Source: Cupriavidus necator (GTDB taxonomy: Bacteria; Pseudomonadota; Gammaproteobacteria; Burkholderiales; Burkholderiaceae). From it: a stretch of DNA of 64,000 nucleotides. The DNA lies in assembly GCA_022041995.1 (NCBI GenBank), contig CP074390.1, positions 496,001-560,000 on the forward strand, given 5' to 3'. The notes beneath the pieces are model-generated. The model worked only from the letters and a program-made list of their open reading frames with translations, was not told the DNA's origin and ran no database searches. Made by a program: the position numbers and the translations under genes. This document shows, one piece after another, positions 43,209 through 52,336 of this stretch. Positions within the stretch are counted from its first letter, which is position 1, and each line of letters starts with the position of its first letter.

Positions 43209-45674
43209 ATGAGCAAAGTTTCACGGCTCGCACTGGGCCTTGCGCTCGCTGCGCTATGCCACCTGATGCCGGCCACGCTGCCCGCCGCACTAGCCGCCCC
43301 AGCCTCCGAAGCGGCATCCGAGGCCGGCGCCCAGCAGGCGCCCGCCATCACCCACGGCGAGGCCGCCGCCGAACTCAAGCGCCTGCAGACCGAGCAGGAC
43401 CGCATCAAGCAGCAGGCCTCCGATCCGGATGGCAACACCAGGCTGCATGAACTCGAAGAAACGCTGCAGAAGCTCGATGCCGACGTCGGCAAGCTGTCTT
43501 CGGCGCTGACGCCGCAGCGTGCGCAGCTGCAGGCGCAGCTGGACGTGCTGGGGCCGCCGCCGGCGGACGGCACCACCAAGGAAGCGCCGGCGGTGGTCAG
43601 GCAGCGCGCCGAACTGAATGCGCGCCGTGCCCAGCTTGATGCACAGCTCAAGCAGGCGGGCGAGAGCAAGGCGAACATCGCCAACCTGAGCGGCCAGCTG
43701 GCGCGGCTGCAGCGCAGCCAGATCAAGGACCAGCTCGCGCTGCGCTCCGAGAGCATACTGAATCCGCAGTTCTGGAAGCCGCTGGCCAGCCCGACGCAGG
43801 AAGACCAGGCGCGCCTGGCCACCTTTACCGACCAGGTGGTGCCGATGGCGCAACTGGCCTGGCAGCCGTCACAGCGCACCGCCACCATCGCCTTGCTGCT
43901 GCTGGCCCTGGCCGTATGGACCATGGGCCGGCGCCTGGCCGAACGGGCACTGGCGTGGTTCTGCCTGAACCAGCTGCCGGCGACGCGCCTGCGCCGCAGC
44001 GCCCTGGCGCTGGCCACCACGCTGGCCACCGTGTGCACCACCGGGCTGGCGGTACAGCTCGTCTACAACGCCTTTACGCGCAGCTATGAACTTCCGCCGG
44101 ACCTGATCGAGCTGTACGGCCAGCTGCTCAAGCTGACGCTGACCAGCGCGCTGATCGCGGGCCTGGGGCGCGCGCTGCTGTGCACGCGCCATCCCTCCTG
44201 GCGCCTGCCGGCGCTGGCCGATCCGGTCGCGCTGGCGATGAAGCCGTTCCCCGCCGTGCTGGCCGGCCTGTTGCTGCTGGCCGGCACCCTTGAGCAACTG
44301 AACCGCATTGCCGATACCAGCGTGCAGGTCACGCTGCTGGGCCGCGGGCTGGTCTCGCTGGTGGTGGTGCTGACCATCGGCGCTGCGCTGCTGCGCGCCA
44401 ACCGCGTGCGCAACGTGCTGGCCGCGGCGGGCGAGCGCCCGGAGGCGCGCGCGACCCTGGCGGGCATGATCCACGCCGGCGTGACCCTGATCGTGATCGT
44501 GTCGATGGTGGCGCTGCTGGCCGGCTATATCAGCTTTGCGCGCTTCCTGACCTATGAACTGGTCTGGTTCGACATCGTGCTGTGCAGCCTGTACCTGCTG
44601 ACCCAGGTCACGCGCGACCTGTGCGAAAGCGTGTTCTCGACCCACTACGCCAGCGGCCGCGTGATCAAGCAGCTGTTCGGCATCGAAGACGCTCGCCTGG
44701 AGCAGACTTCCACCATCCTGTCCGGCATCGGCGCCAGCCTGCTGTTGCTGCTGGCGGTGCTTGCCCTGCTGACGGGTGGCTTCGGCACCACGCCCGCGGA
44801 CCTGCTCAACAGCCTGCTGACCGTGCTCGGCGGCGAAAAGCTGCGCAGCCTGAACATCATGCCGGAGCGCATCCTGAACGCGCTGGTCGCGCTCGGCGTG
44901 GGCATCTGGCTGCTGCGCTCGGTGCGGCGCTGGCTCGATGCAGAGCTGCTGCCCAAGCTGTGCGTGGAGCCGGGGCTGCGCGCCTCGCTGGTCACGCTGT
45001 TCAGCAATGTCGGCTACGTGCTGCTGGTATTGCTGACGCTGTCGCTGCTGGGCGTGCGCTGGGACAACCTGGCGTGGATCGTCAGCGCGCTGTCGGTGGG
45101 CATCGGCTTCGGCCTGCAGGAGATCGTGAAGAACTTCGTCTCGGGCCTGATCCTGCTGACCGAGCGGCCGGTCAAGGTGGGCGACATGGTCAGCATTGCC
45201 GGCGTTGAGGGCGACATCCGCCGCATCAACGTGCGCGCCACCGAGATCCAGCTGGGCGACCGCTCCACCGTGATCGTGCCCAACTCGCAGCTGATCTCGC
45301 AGAACCTGCGCAACGTGACGATGAGCAACAGCACCCAGGGGGTGGCGTCGCTGCAGCTCACCTTCCCCCTGAATACCGACCCCGAACAGCTGCGCGACCT
45401 GCTGCTGGACGTCTACCGCGAGAACGAGACCATCCTCGACGTGCCGGCCCCCTCAGTCATGTTCAGCCAGCTGGCGCCCAACGGCATCACGCTGTCGGTG
45501 ACGGGCTATGTCGGCAGCCCGCGCATCGCCGCCACCACGCGCAGCGACCTGTTGTTCGAGATCCTCAAGCGCCTGCGCGCCGCGGACATCTCGCTGTCGG
45601 TGCCGCAATCGCTGCGGCTGGAAAACATGCCGCCATTCGGGCAGGAGCCAGAGCGCGCGCTGGCCACCGGCTGA
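43209..45674 (+). CDS. Large MscS-family mechanosensitive channel (DUF3772/MscK-like)
   Basis: 821-residue inner-membrane channel. A signal peptide (ending near LAAPA) leads to a periplasmic domain of about 180 residues with coiled-coil character (ELKRLQTEQDRIKQQ, LHELEETLQKLDADVGKL), then about ten membrane helices. The MscS pore and beta domain lie near the C-terminus: VSALSVGIGFGLQEIVKNFVSG, then ERPVKVGDMVSIAG and VIVPNSQLISQNLRN. It would release solutes on osmotic downshock. The start at 43209 is chosen for the signal peptide that follows. Standalone gene. Confidence 0.92.
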   Translation: MSKVSRLALGLALAALCHLMPATLPAALAAPASEAASEAGAQQAPAITHGEAAAELKRLQTEQDRIKQQASDPDGNTRLHELEETLQKLDADVGKLSSALTPQRAQLQAQLDVLGPPPADGTTKEAPAVVRQRAELNARRAQLDAQLKQAGESKANIANLSGQLARLQRSQIKDQLALRSESILNPQFWKPLASPTQEDQARLATFTDQVVPMAQLAWQPSQRTATIALLLLALAVWTMGRRLAERALAWFCLNQLPATRLRRSALALATTLATVCTTGLAVQLVYNAFTRSYELPPDLIELYGQLLKLTLTSALIAGLGRALLCTRHPSWRLPALADPVALAMKPFPAVLAGLLLLAGTLEQLNRIADTSVQVTLLGRGLVSLVVVLTIGAALLRANRVRNVLAAAGERPEARATLAGMIHAGVTLIVIVSMVALLAGYISFARFLTYELVWFDIVLCSLYLLTQVTRDLCESVFSTHYASGRVIKQLFGIEDARLEQTSTILSGIGASLLLLLAVLALLTGGFGTTPADLLNSLLTVLGGEKLRSLNIMPERILNALVALGVGIWLLRSVRRWLDAELLPKLCVEPGLRASLVTLFSNVGYVLLVLLTLSLLGVRWDNLAWIVSALSVGIGFGLQEIVKNFVSGLILLTERPVKVGDMVSIAGVEGDIRRINVRATEIQLGDRSTVIVPNSQLISQNLRNVTMSNSTQGVASLQLTFPLNTDPEQLRDLLLDVYRENETILDVPAPSVMFSQLAPNGITLSVTGYVGSPRIAATTRSDLLFEILKRLRAADISLSVPQSLRLENMPPFGQEPERALATG

Positions 45675-45796
45675 CGGGGCACCGGCATTAAAGCAGCCGT
45701 TACAACCCTAACAAGTCGCCGGCCGCGCCGAAACACCTTGAGGGGCGCTTTGCGTGCATCATGAATGCACACAGGCTGCATCAGAAGGAGTCCGAT

Positions 45797-46162
45797 ATGC
45801 GCCCCTCCACCCGAATCGTTTCAGCGGTTGCCCTGAGCGTGGCGCTGGTGGCAGCCGGCCCGGCGTCGGCGCGCGGCCGCCACTACCACGGCGGCGGCTC
45901 GAATGCCGGAGCCGTGCTGGCGGTCGGCGCGCTGGTTGGCCTGGCCTTTGGCGCGGCCCTGGCCTCGGCGCCGGTCATGGCGGCACCGCCCCCTGTCACC
46001 TACGCCCCGGCTCCGGTGACATACGCGCCGGCTCCGGTCTCATACGCACCGCCGGCAGCGCCGCCAGGCTATTGCTACCGCGACTACGACCGTGCCTACG
46101 TGCCTTGCGGTCCGCAGCCGTCGGGGTATTACGAACAGCAGCAGCCGTATTACGGTTATTGA
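45797..46162 (+). CDS. Small exported Pro/Tyr-rich protein
   Basis: 121 residues. Signal peptide to about residue 26 (VALVAAGPASA), a His/Gly patch RGRHYHGGGS, a hydrophobic Ala/Gly segment of about 24 residues (AVLAVGALVGLAFGAALA), three copies of a TYAPAPV-like repeat, and a Tyr/Gln-rich tail ending YYGY. AAGGAG precedes the ATG. The hydrophobic segment suggests a membrane-anchored surface or periplasmic protein. Similar low-complexity proteins are common in Burkholderiales; function unknown. Confidence 0.8.
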   Translation: MRPSTRIVSAVALSVALVAAGPASARGRHYHGGGSNAGAVLAVGALVGLAFGAALASAPVMAAPPPVTYAPAPVTYAPAPVSYAPPAAPPGYCYRDYDRAYVPCGPQPSGYYEQQQPYYGY

Positions 46163-46185
46163 ACCAGGCGCCTGCTCACATGAAA

Positions 46186-46264
46186 AAACGCCCCATGCTT
46201 GAACTGACCCCAAGAAGTTGGACATCAACTTTTGGGGTGCAGTTCATGCTTTGATGGGGCGTTT
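46186..46264 (+). terminator. Terminator hairpin split by a 47-bp inserted element
   Basis: Arms AAACGCCCCAT (46186-46196) and ATGGGGCGTTT (46254-46264) are perfect 11-base complements. In place of a short loop they enclose 57 bp, which consist of an inverted-repeat element (46200-46246) and its flanking repeats. Removing the element and one TGCT copy leaves a six-base loop, GCTTTG, and an ordinary intrinsic terminator after the gene ending at 46162. Confidence 0.75.
46200..46246. mobile_element. 47-bp miniature inverted-repeat element resembling abutted IS ends
   Basis: The left 21 bases begin TGAACTGACCCC and the right 21, read in reverse complement, begin TGAACTGCACCCC; the two match except for one inserted C and one substitution, and both end AAGTTG at the centre with a five-base spacer. 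The TG...CA ends resemble terminal repeats of IS3-family elements. A 4-bp direct repeat TGCT flanks it (46196-46199 and 46247-46250). No transposase is present. Identification with a named IS is not possible by eye. Confidence 0.6.
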
Positions 46265-46318
46265 GTCTTTGGTGAAGCGGCTGGCAAGCGCGCAGGCTTC
46301 TGACTGACCGCTTGCGTG

Positions 46319-46347
46319 CTCCCTCTCCCGCAAGCGGGAGAGGGGAG
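46319..46347. repeat. REP-like palindromic repeat, intergenic copy
   Basis: CTCCCTCTCCCGC, AA, GCGGGAGAGGGGAG: 13- and 14-base arms with one unpaired base and a two-base turn, 32 bp beyond the end of the RND efflux gene. A nearly identical palindrome occurs inside the ssuB-like gene at 60787-60816, so this is a dispersed repeat that may also act as a terminator for the efflux operon. Confidence 0.7.
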
Positions 46348-46379
46348 CAAACCAGCAGGATACGAAGGTAGCCGCTGCC

Positions 46380-49300
46380 TTACACCGGCACGTCCCTGGT
46401 CGGATCCGGCTTGCGATCATCGAACCAGCGATACAGCGTAGGCACCATCACCAGCGTCAGCAGCGTCGACGTAATCAGCCCGCCGATCACCACCACCGCC
46501 AGCGGACGCTGCACCTCCGAACCCGGCCCCGTCGAGAACAGGAACGGCACCAGGCCCAGCATCGCAATGGTCGCGGTCATCATCACCGGGCGGAAACGCT
46601 GGGTCGCGCCCTGCACCACCGCTTCATCGAGCGACAAACCCGAGTCGCGCAGCGTGCGGATATATGACACCAGCACCACCCCGTTCAGCACCGCCATGCC
46701 CCACAGCGCGATAAAGCCCACCGAGGCCGGCACCGACAGGTATTCGCCAGTGACGAACAGCCCGATGATGCCGCCGATGGAGGCAAACGGCAGCACGGTG
46801 ATGATCAGCGTGGCAAAGCGCAGCGAGTTGAACAGCAGGAACAGCAGGAAGAAGATCGCGGCGATGGTCACCGGCACGATGATCTTCAGGTGGCCCATGG
46901 CGCGTTCCATGTTCTGGAACTGGCCACCCCACTCCAGGTAGTAGCCTTCAGGCAGCTTCACCTTGGCGCCGGTGGCCTGCTGCAGCTCGGCCACGAAGCC
47001 GCCGAGGTCGCGGTCCTTCACGTTGATCATCACCACCACGCGGCGCTTGGCCATTTCGCGGCTGATCTGGGCCGGGCCGTCGTTGACCTCGATCTTTGCC
47101 ACGCTCTGCAGCGGCACCTGGGTGCCGTTGGGCGTGGACACCAGCAGCTGGCGGATGGCCTGCTCGTTGTTGCGGAACTCCTCCGGCAGGCGCACCGCCG
47201 CGGCAAAGCGGCGCTCGCCTTCGAAGATGTCCGTGGCACGCTTGCCGCCGATGGCAATCTCGATCACGTCATGGATGTCGGACACGTTCAGCCCGTAGCG
47301 CGCAATCGCCTGGCGGTCGATCTCGATCGACAGGTACTGCTGCCCTGACACGCGCTCGATGCGGATGTCCTGCGAGCCCTGGATGCCGCCGGCCACGCGG
47401 GCGATCTCGCCCGCCAGTTCGCGCAGCTTGTCCAGGTCATCGCCGAACACCTTCACCGCCACGTCCGAACGCACGCCGCTGACCATTTCGTCGACGCGGT
47501 CCGAGATCGGCTGTGCCATCACGATCTGCACGCCGGGAATGGCCTTGAGCTTGTCGCGGATGGCGTTGGCGATATCGTCCTGGGTCCAGCCGTCGGGCCA
47601 CTCGCCGCGGTCCTTCAGGCTGGCGATCGGGGTAGATTCGTTCTGGCCCTGCGGGTCGGCCGGGCTTTCGCCGCGGCCCACGCCGGACACCACCGACTTC
47701 ACGCCCGGCACGCTCAGCACCAGCTTGTTGGCTTCCTTCTCCAGCTTGATCGACTCTTCCAGCGAGATGTTGGGCACGCGGTCGATCGCGGGCACGATCG
47801 AGCCTTCCTTCATCTCCGGAATGAACGAGGTGCCCAGCAGCGGCACAATCGCCAGCGTGGCGACGAAAGCCGCCACCGCGCAGATCACCGTCTTGCGGCT
47901 GTTGCCCAGCGCCCAGTGCAGCAGGCGCAGGTAGTGGCGCTTCATGAAAGCGATCACATGCGTGTCGTGCTCGGCGCCGCCCTTGAGCAGGTACGACGAC
48001 AGCACCGGCGACAGCGTCAGCGACAGGAACAGCGAGATCGCCAGCGCGATCGAGATGGTGAACGCCAGCGGCGCGAACATCTTGCCTTCCATGCCCGACA
48101 GCGTCATCAGCGGCAGGAACACCAGGATGATGATGCCCACGCCCACGATCACCGGCGTGGCCACTTCCTGCACGGCCTTGACCAGGATCTCGGTCTTGGT
48201 GAGGCCCGGCTCCTTGTGGCCGAGCCGCTCGAACGCGTTCTCGACCACCACCACCGAGCCGTCGACCATCAGGCCGATGGCAATGGCCAGCCCCCCCAGC
48301 GACATCAGGTTGGCCGACAGGCCCACCTCGTTCATCACCATGAAGGTCAGCAAGGGCGTCAATACCAGCGTGGCCAGCACGATCACCGACGAGCGCACGT
48401 CGCCCAGGAACAGGAACAGCACGATCACCACCAGCACCACGCCTTCCAGCAGCACCTTGGTCACGGTCCACAGTGCGGAGTCGACCAGTTCGCTGCGATC
48501 GTAGTAGGGCACGATCTGCAGCTTGCCCGGCAGCATGCCGCGCTCGTTGATTTCGGCCACGCGTGCCTTCACGCGGCTGACCACCTCCTTGGCATTGCCG
48601 CCGCGCATCATCATGACGATGCCGCCGACCGCCTCGGTCTGGCCGTTCTTGACCAGCGCCCCCTGCCGCACCTCATGCCCGATGGTGACGTTGGCCACGT
48701 CGCGCAGGTACACCGGCGTGCCGTTGATCTCCTTGAGCACGATGCTGCCCAGGTCATCCACGCCGCGGGCCAGGCCCACGCCGCGGATCAGGTACTGCTC
48801 GGCATAGTGCGGCAGCACGCCGCCGCCTGAGTTGGCGTTGTTGCGCGCCAGGGCCTCATAGACCTGCTGGGTCGAGATCTGGTAGTGGCGCATGCGTTCC
48901 GGGTTGACCAGCGCCTGGTATTGCCGCACGTAGCCGCCCTGCGAGTTGATCTCGGCCACGCCCGGGATCGAACGCAGCAGCGGGCGCACCACCCAGTCCT
49001 GGGCGATGCGCCGCTCGGCCAGCTCTTCCTGCGTCAGTTCGCGGTTGCCGTCGTCGGCACGGTCCAGCGTGTACTGGTAGACCTCGCCCAGGCCGGTGGA
49101 AACCGGGCCCAGCACCGGCGACACGCCTTCCGGCATGCGCCCGCCCACTTCGATCAGGCGCTCCATCACCAGCTGGCGCGCAAAGTACACGTCAGTGGCG
49201 TCGGTAAACACCAGCGTGATCAGCGACAGGCCCGCCTTGTTCAGCGAGCGCATCTCTTCCAGGCCGGGCAGGCCGGTCATGGCCATTTCCACCGGCACGG

Positions 49301-49496
49301 TGACAAAACGCTCGACTTCCTCGGGCGAGCGGCCCGCGGCTTCGGTGGCGATCTGCACCTGCACGTTGGTCACATCGGGGAAAGCATCCACCGACAGCCT
49401 GGTGGCAGCGCGCAAGCCGAAGAAGAACAGCACCACGGCAATCACGCACACCACCAGCCGCTGCTTGATGGCGGCTTCGACTAGGGATTTCATCAT
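46380..49496 (-). CDS. Heavy-metal efflux RND transporter, CzcA/CusA family
   Basis: 1038-residue inner-membrane proton/cation antiporter of the HME-RND family, with 12 expected helices and two large periplasmic loops. It starts SLVEAAIKQRLVVCVIAVVLFFFG and has RLSVDAFPDVTNVQVQIATEAAGRSPEEVERFVT. Helix 4 reads GGLAIAIGLMVDGSVVVVENAFERLG, so the Asp and Glu of the proton relay are present but the DFG of classical CzcA zinc/cobalt pumps is not. It forms a tripartite pump with the products at 49503 and 50666. The metal is undetermined. Confidence 0.93.
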   Translation of the reverse strand: MMKSLVEAAIKQRLVVCVIAVVLFFFGLRAATRLSVDAFPDVTNVQVQIATEAAGRSPEEVERFVTVPVEMAMTGLPGLEEMRSLNKAGLSLITLVFTDATDVYFARQLVMERLIEVGGRMPEGVSPVLGPVSTGLGEVYQYTLDRADDGNRELTQEELAERRIAQDWVVRPLLRSIPGVAEINSQGGYVRQYQALVNPERMRHYQISTQQVYEALARNNANSGGGVLPHYAEQYLIRGVGLARGVDDLGSIVLKEINGTPVYLRDVANVTIGHEVRQGALVKNGQTEAVGGIVMMMRGGNAKEVVSRVKARVAEINERGMLPGKLQIVPYYDRSELVDSALWTVTKVLLEGVVLVVIVLFLFLGDVRSSVIVLATLVLTPLLTFMVMNEVGLSANLMSLGGLAIAIGLMVDGSVVVVENAFERLGHKEPGLTKTEILVKAVQEVATPVIVGVGIIILVFLPLMTLSGMEGKMFAPLAFTISIALAISLFLSLTLSPVLSSYLLKGGAEHDTHVIAFMKRHYLRLLHWALGNSRKTVICAVAAFVATLAIVPLLGTSFIPEMKEGSIVPAIDRVPNISLEESIKLEKEANKLVLSVPGVKSVVSGVGRGESPADPQGQNESTPIASLKDRGEWPDGWTQDDIANAIRDKLKAIPGVQIVMAQPISDRVDEMVSGVRSDVAVKVFGDDLDKLRELAGEIARVAGGIQGSQDIRIERVSGQQYLSIEIDRQAIARYGLNVSDIHDVIEIAIGGKRATDIFEGERRFAAAVRLPEEFRNNEQAIRQLLVSTPNGTQVPLQSVAKIEVNDGPAQISREMAKRRVVVMINVKDRDLGGFVAELQQATGAKVKLPEGYYLEWGGQFQNMERAMGHLKIIVPVTIAAIFFLLFLLFNSLRFATLIITVLPFASIGGIIGLFVTGEYLSVPASVGFIALWGMAVLNGVVLVSYIRTLRDSGLSLDEAVVQGATQRFRPVMMTATIAMLGLVPFLFSTGPGSEVQRPLAVVVIGGLITSTLLTLVMVPTLYRWFDDRKPDPTRDVPV

Positions 49497-49502
49497 GGCC
49501 GG

Positions 49503-50663
49503 TTACCCTTGCTCGAGGCGCTTGCGCTCGTTGTCGAGATGGAAGGCGCCATCGACCACGATGCGGTCGCCGGCCTTCACACCGTTCTGCACCACGCGCA
49601 TGCCGTCGCTCTCGGCGCCCAGCCTGACCTTGGTGAGGCGGTACTTGTTGCCCGGCATCTCGACGTAGACCAGCTCGTCATTACCGTCGCGCACCACCGA
49701 AGCCGCCGGGATCACCAGCTGGTCGACCGGCTTGCCGGCGATCAGCATGCTGGCCAGCATGGCAGGCTTCAGGCGGCCTTCGCGGTTCTCCAGCTCGGTA
49801 CGGACCAGCACCGTGCGCGACTGCGGGTTGACCGTGCGGCCGACGTAGATCAGCTTGCCGGTAATGCTCTTGCTGCCCGCACCGTTGCCAAGCGAAGGCA
49901 CCTCGATGTCAACGCTTTGCCCTTCGGCCACCTGGGCGGCCTGCTGCTCCGGCACTTCGGCCACCACCCATACGCGCGACAGGTCTGCCACCGTATAGAG
50001 CGCATCGGCCGGCTGCACCACCTGTCCTTGCGCCACGTTGCGCTCGACCACGGTACCGCTGATGCTGGAAAACACCGGCGAATGCGAGTTGATGCTGCCG
50101 CTCCTGGCCAGCTCGGAAATGGAACCCTGCGACATGCCCAGCACGCGCAGCTGGTCGCGGTAGGCGCGCATCTCGGCCGAGGCAATCGCCAGTTCGCTCT
50201 CGCGGCGCTGCAGCTCGCCGCGGCCGATCACGTCGGCGGCAAACAGCTGGCGCGCACGCTCGGCGTTGCGGCCCTGCAGCTCGGTCTGGGCCTCGCTCTT
50301 CAGGAAGGCCATCTGCGCCGCGCCCAGCTCGCTGCTGTGCAGGCGCGCCAGCACCTGGCCAGCCTTCACTTCCTGGCCCAGGGTGGCATAAAGGTCGGTC
50401 ACGCGGCCGGTCACGCTGGCGCCGATGCGCGCCACGCGTTGCTCGTCGAAGTCGACGCGGCCGGCCACGCGCAGCATCTCGCTGAACGGGGAGGTGGCCA
50501 CCGGCGCCACCTTCAGCCCCTTCTGCAGGTTGCCCTCTGGCTGGATCACGCCCGGCGGCAGCTTGGGCGCCTCGGCAACGGGTTGAGGTTTGTCGGAGCA
50601 GGCCGCCAGGCTGAACGTCAGGACGGCAGCGGCCGTCAGCGAAAGCAGGAATTTGGGACGCAT
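49503..50663 (-). CDS. RND efflux periplasmic adaptor (CzcB/CusB-type)
   Basis: 386-residue membrane-fusion protein. Signal peptide with lipobox-like LAACSDKP, so probably a lipoprotein anchored in the inner membrane. The barrel-sandwich halves are ARIGASVTGRVTDLYATLGQEVKAGQVLARL and SPVFSSISGTVVERNVAQGQVVQPA, with an alpha-hairpin between. The region lacks the His-rich N-terminal metal site of CzcB. It starts two bases after the outer-membrane gene stop and ends six bases before the RND gene. Confidence 0.93.
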   Translation of the reverse strand: MRPKFLLSLTAAAVLTFSLAACSDKPQPVAEAPKLPPGVIQPEGNLQKGLKVAPVATSPFSEMLRVAGRVDFDEQRVARIGASVTGRVTDLYATLGQEVKAGQVLARLHSSELGAAQMAFLKSEAQTELQGRNAERARQLFAADVIGRGELQRRESELAIASAEMRAYRDQLRVLGMSQGSISELARSGSINSHSPVFSSISGTVVERNVAQGQVVQPADALYTVADLSRVWVVAEVPEQQAAQVAEGQSVDIEVPSLGNGAGSKSITGKLIYVGRTVNPQSRTVLVRTELENREGRLKPAMLASMLIAGKPVDQLVIPAASVVRDGNDELVYVEMPGNKYRLTKVRLGAESDGMRVVQNGVKAGDRIVVDGAFHLDNERKRLEQG

Positions 50664-50665
50664 GA

Positions 50666-52120
50666 TTATTTCTGTTCGATGGTGGAAGTCGGCTGCAGGC
50701 CCGGCGCCGCGGTAGCGCCCGGGGCGGTCGACATAAGCTTTTCGATCTGGATGGCGGCCACCTGCAGGTCGTACTGGGCGGCAATCAGCTCATTGCGCGC
50801 GCCGCGCAGCACGCGCTGGGCATCGAGGTAGTCCAGGATGCCGCGCTCGCCGAAGCGGTAGGCGGACTCGGCCACGCCCAGCGCCGACTCGGCCTCGCGC
50901 ACGATGCCAGACTCAAGCGCCGTCACCTGCGCCTGGTTGATCTCGTACTGGCGGTAGGCGGCTTCCAGCTCCTGCATCAGCTCGAACTCACGCGCTTCCA
51001 GGGCGCTGCGCGCCTGCGTGGCATGCGCCGTGGCCTCGCCCACCGGGCCGCTGCGGCGGTCCCACAGCGGGATGGTCAGGACCAGGCCGATCTGCGAGAC
51101 GTTGTTGTCAGGCTGGCGGTCGGTGCTGGCGCGCACCGCCACCTCGGGCCAGCGCAGCGACTTCTGATAGTTCACGCCCAGCTGTGCGCGCTCCAGCTCC
51201 ATGCGGCGCTGGACCAGCTCGGCATTGCCGGCGGTCATGGTGTCGCGCAGCACCGGCAGCGGCGGCACGTCGGGCGACTGGCCCAGGGCGCCGGCCAGCG
51301 CATACTGGCCCGGCATGGCACCGCCCACCTGCTGGCGCAGCGCGGCCTTGGCCTGGTTGACGCGCAGCCCGGCGGTCTGCTGGCTCTTCTGCGAGGCCAG
51401 CAGTTCGGTCTCGGCCTTGATCAGTTCATAGCGCGGCGCCTCGCCCACCTCCACGCGCAGCCGCGCCCGCGAATGGATCTGGCGCATCATCGCCAGATCT
51501 TCCTCGGCGGCATGCAGCTCGCTCTCACGGCGCAGCACCTCGTAGTAGGCGGTCTTCACGCGGGCGGCCAGGTCGGCCCGGAAGCCTTGCCGCATGGCCT
51601 GCGACGACTCCAGCCCGCGGGTCGCCATGGCCTCGCGCAAGCTGCGCTGGTGCGGGTAGTCCAGCTTCTGCACCACGGCGTAGCTGGGCGCATTGCCGCT
51701 GGTCACGCCCGGCTGCTTGCCGGACAAGCGGCCGTACATCACCTCCACCTGCGGGTTGGGATAGGCACGTGCGCTGCTGATGGCCGCGCTGGCGGCATCG
51801 ACACCGGCCTCGGCGGCGGCCACGCCCTTGTTGGTGGACTGGGCCAGGTCGAGCAGTTGGGGCAGCGAGTAGGCGGGTCCCGCCTGGGCGCCAGCCGATG
51901 CGGCGGATGCGGGCTTCGCAACCGCCGCGGCCGCCAGGATGGCAGAGCCCGGCATGGGTGCGGCAGCAGGTTTGGTCAGGGGCGCGGGGGCGGCTGGCGC
52001 GGCACCGGCCGCGTCCGTTGGCGTCGGGGACACCCCGCCTCGCAGATCGGCATGGGCCGGGGCGGCGGCGAGCGCGATCAGCGAAAGCGACGCGATCAGG
52101 GTCAGCTTGGTTGTTGTCAT
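50666..52120 (-). CDS. TolC-family outer-membrane efflux protein (CzcC-type)
   Basis: 484-residue outer-membrane factor. The signal peptide MTTTKLTLIASLSLIALAAAPAHA is followed by a Pro/Ala-rich linker of about 60 residues, then the paired coiled-coil/beta domains of the family (LPQLLDLAQSTNKGVAAAEAGVDAASAAISSARAY is the first; a duplicate follows with AYRFGERGILDYLDAQRVLRGARNELI). A TTG start 15 bases upstream is possible. First intact gene of the efflux operon. Confidence 0.92.
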   Translation of the reverse strand: MTTTKLTLIASLSLIALAAAPAHADLRGGVSPTPTDAAGAAPAAPAPLTKPAAAPMPGSAILAAAAVAKPASAASAGAQAGPAYSLPQLLDLAQSTNKGVAAAEAGVDAASAAISSARAYPNPQVEVMYGRLSGKQPGVTSGNAPSYAVVQKLDYPHQRSLREAMATRGLESSQAMRQGFRADLAARVKTAYYEVLRRESELHAAEEDLAMMRQIHSRARLRVEVGEAPRYELIKAETELLASQKSQQTAGLRVNQAKAALRQQVGGAMPGQYALAGALGQSPDVPPLPVLRDTMTAGNAELVQRRMELERAQLGVNYQKSLRWPEVAVRASTDRQPDNNVSQIGLVLTIPLWDRRSGPVGEATAHATQARSALEAREFELMQELEAAYRQYEINQAQVTALESGIVREAESALGVAESAYRFGERGILDYLDAQRVLRGARNELIAAQYDLQVAAIQIEKLMSTAPGATAAPGLQPTSTIEQK

Positions 52121-52336
52121 GAGTCGGGAAAGCAAGCAATACGGCTGCCTGTCGCCATGCTGTCGCTCGCCCCGGGGCGAGCGGTCACTTGGACGCGATC
52201 ACGGCAGGACGCACAACGGCAGCGGCTTGCCCGCGCGGTCAGGCAGCAGGCAGGCTGGCGAAATCAGGCAAGAAGGCGCGGCCCGCGGCACGGCGGCGGC
52301 ATGCGGCAGCGCGTGCGGTGCGGGCGCAGGAAAAGC

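Noticed and set aside
46200-46246. 47-bp inverted repeat taken simply as a second terminator
   Set aside because: The flanking 4-bp direct repeat and the restored outer hairpin after its removal fit an insertion better, although it may also fold in RNA.
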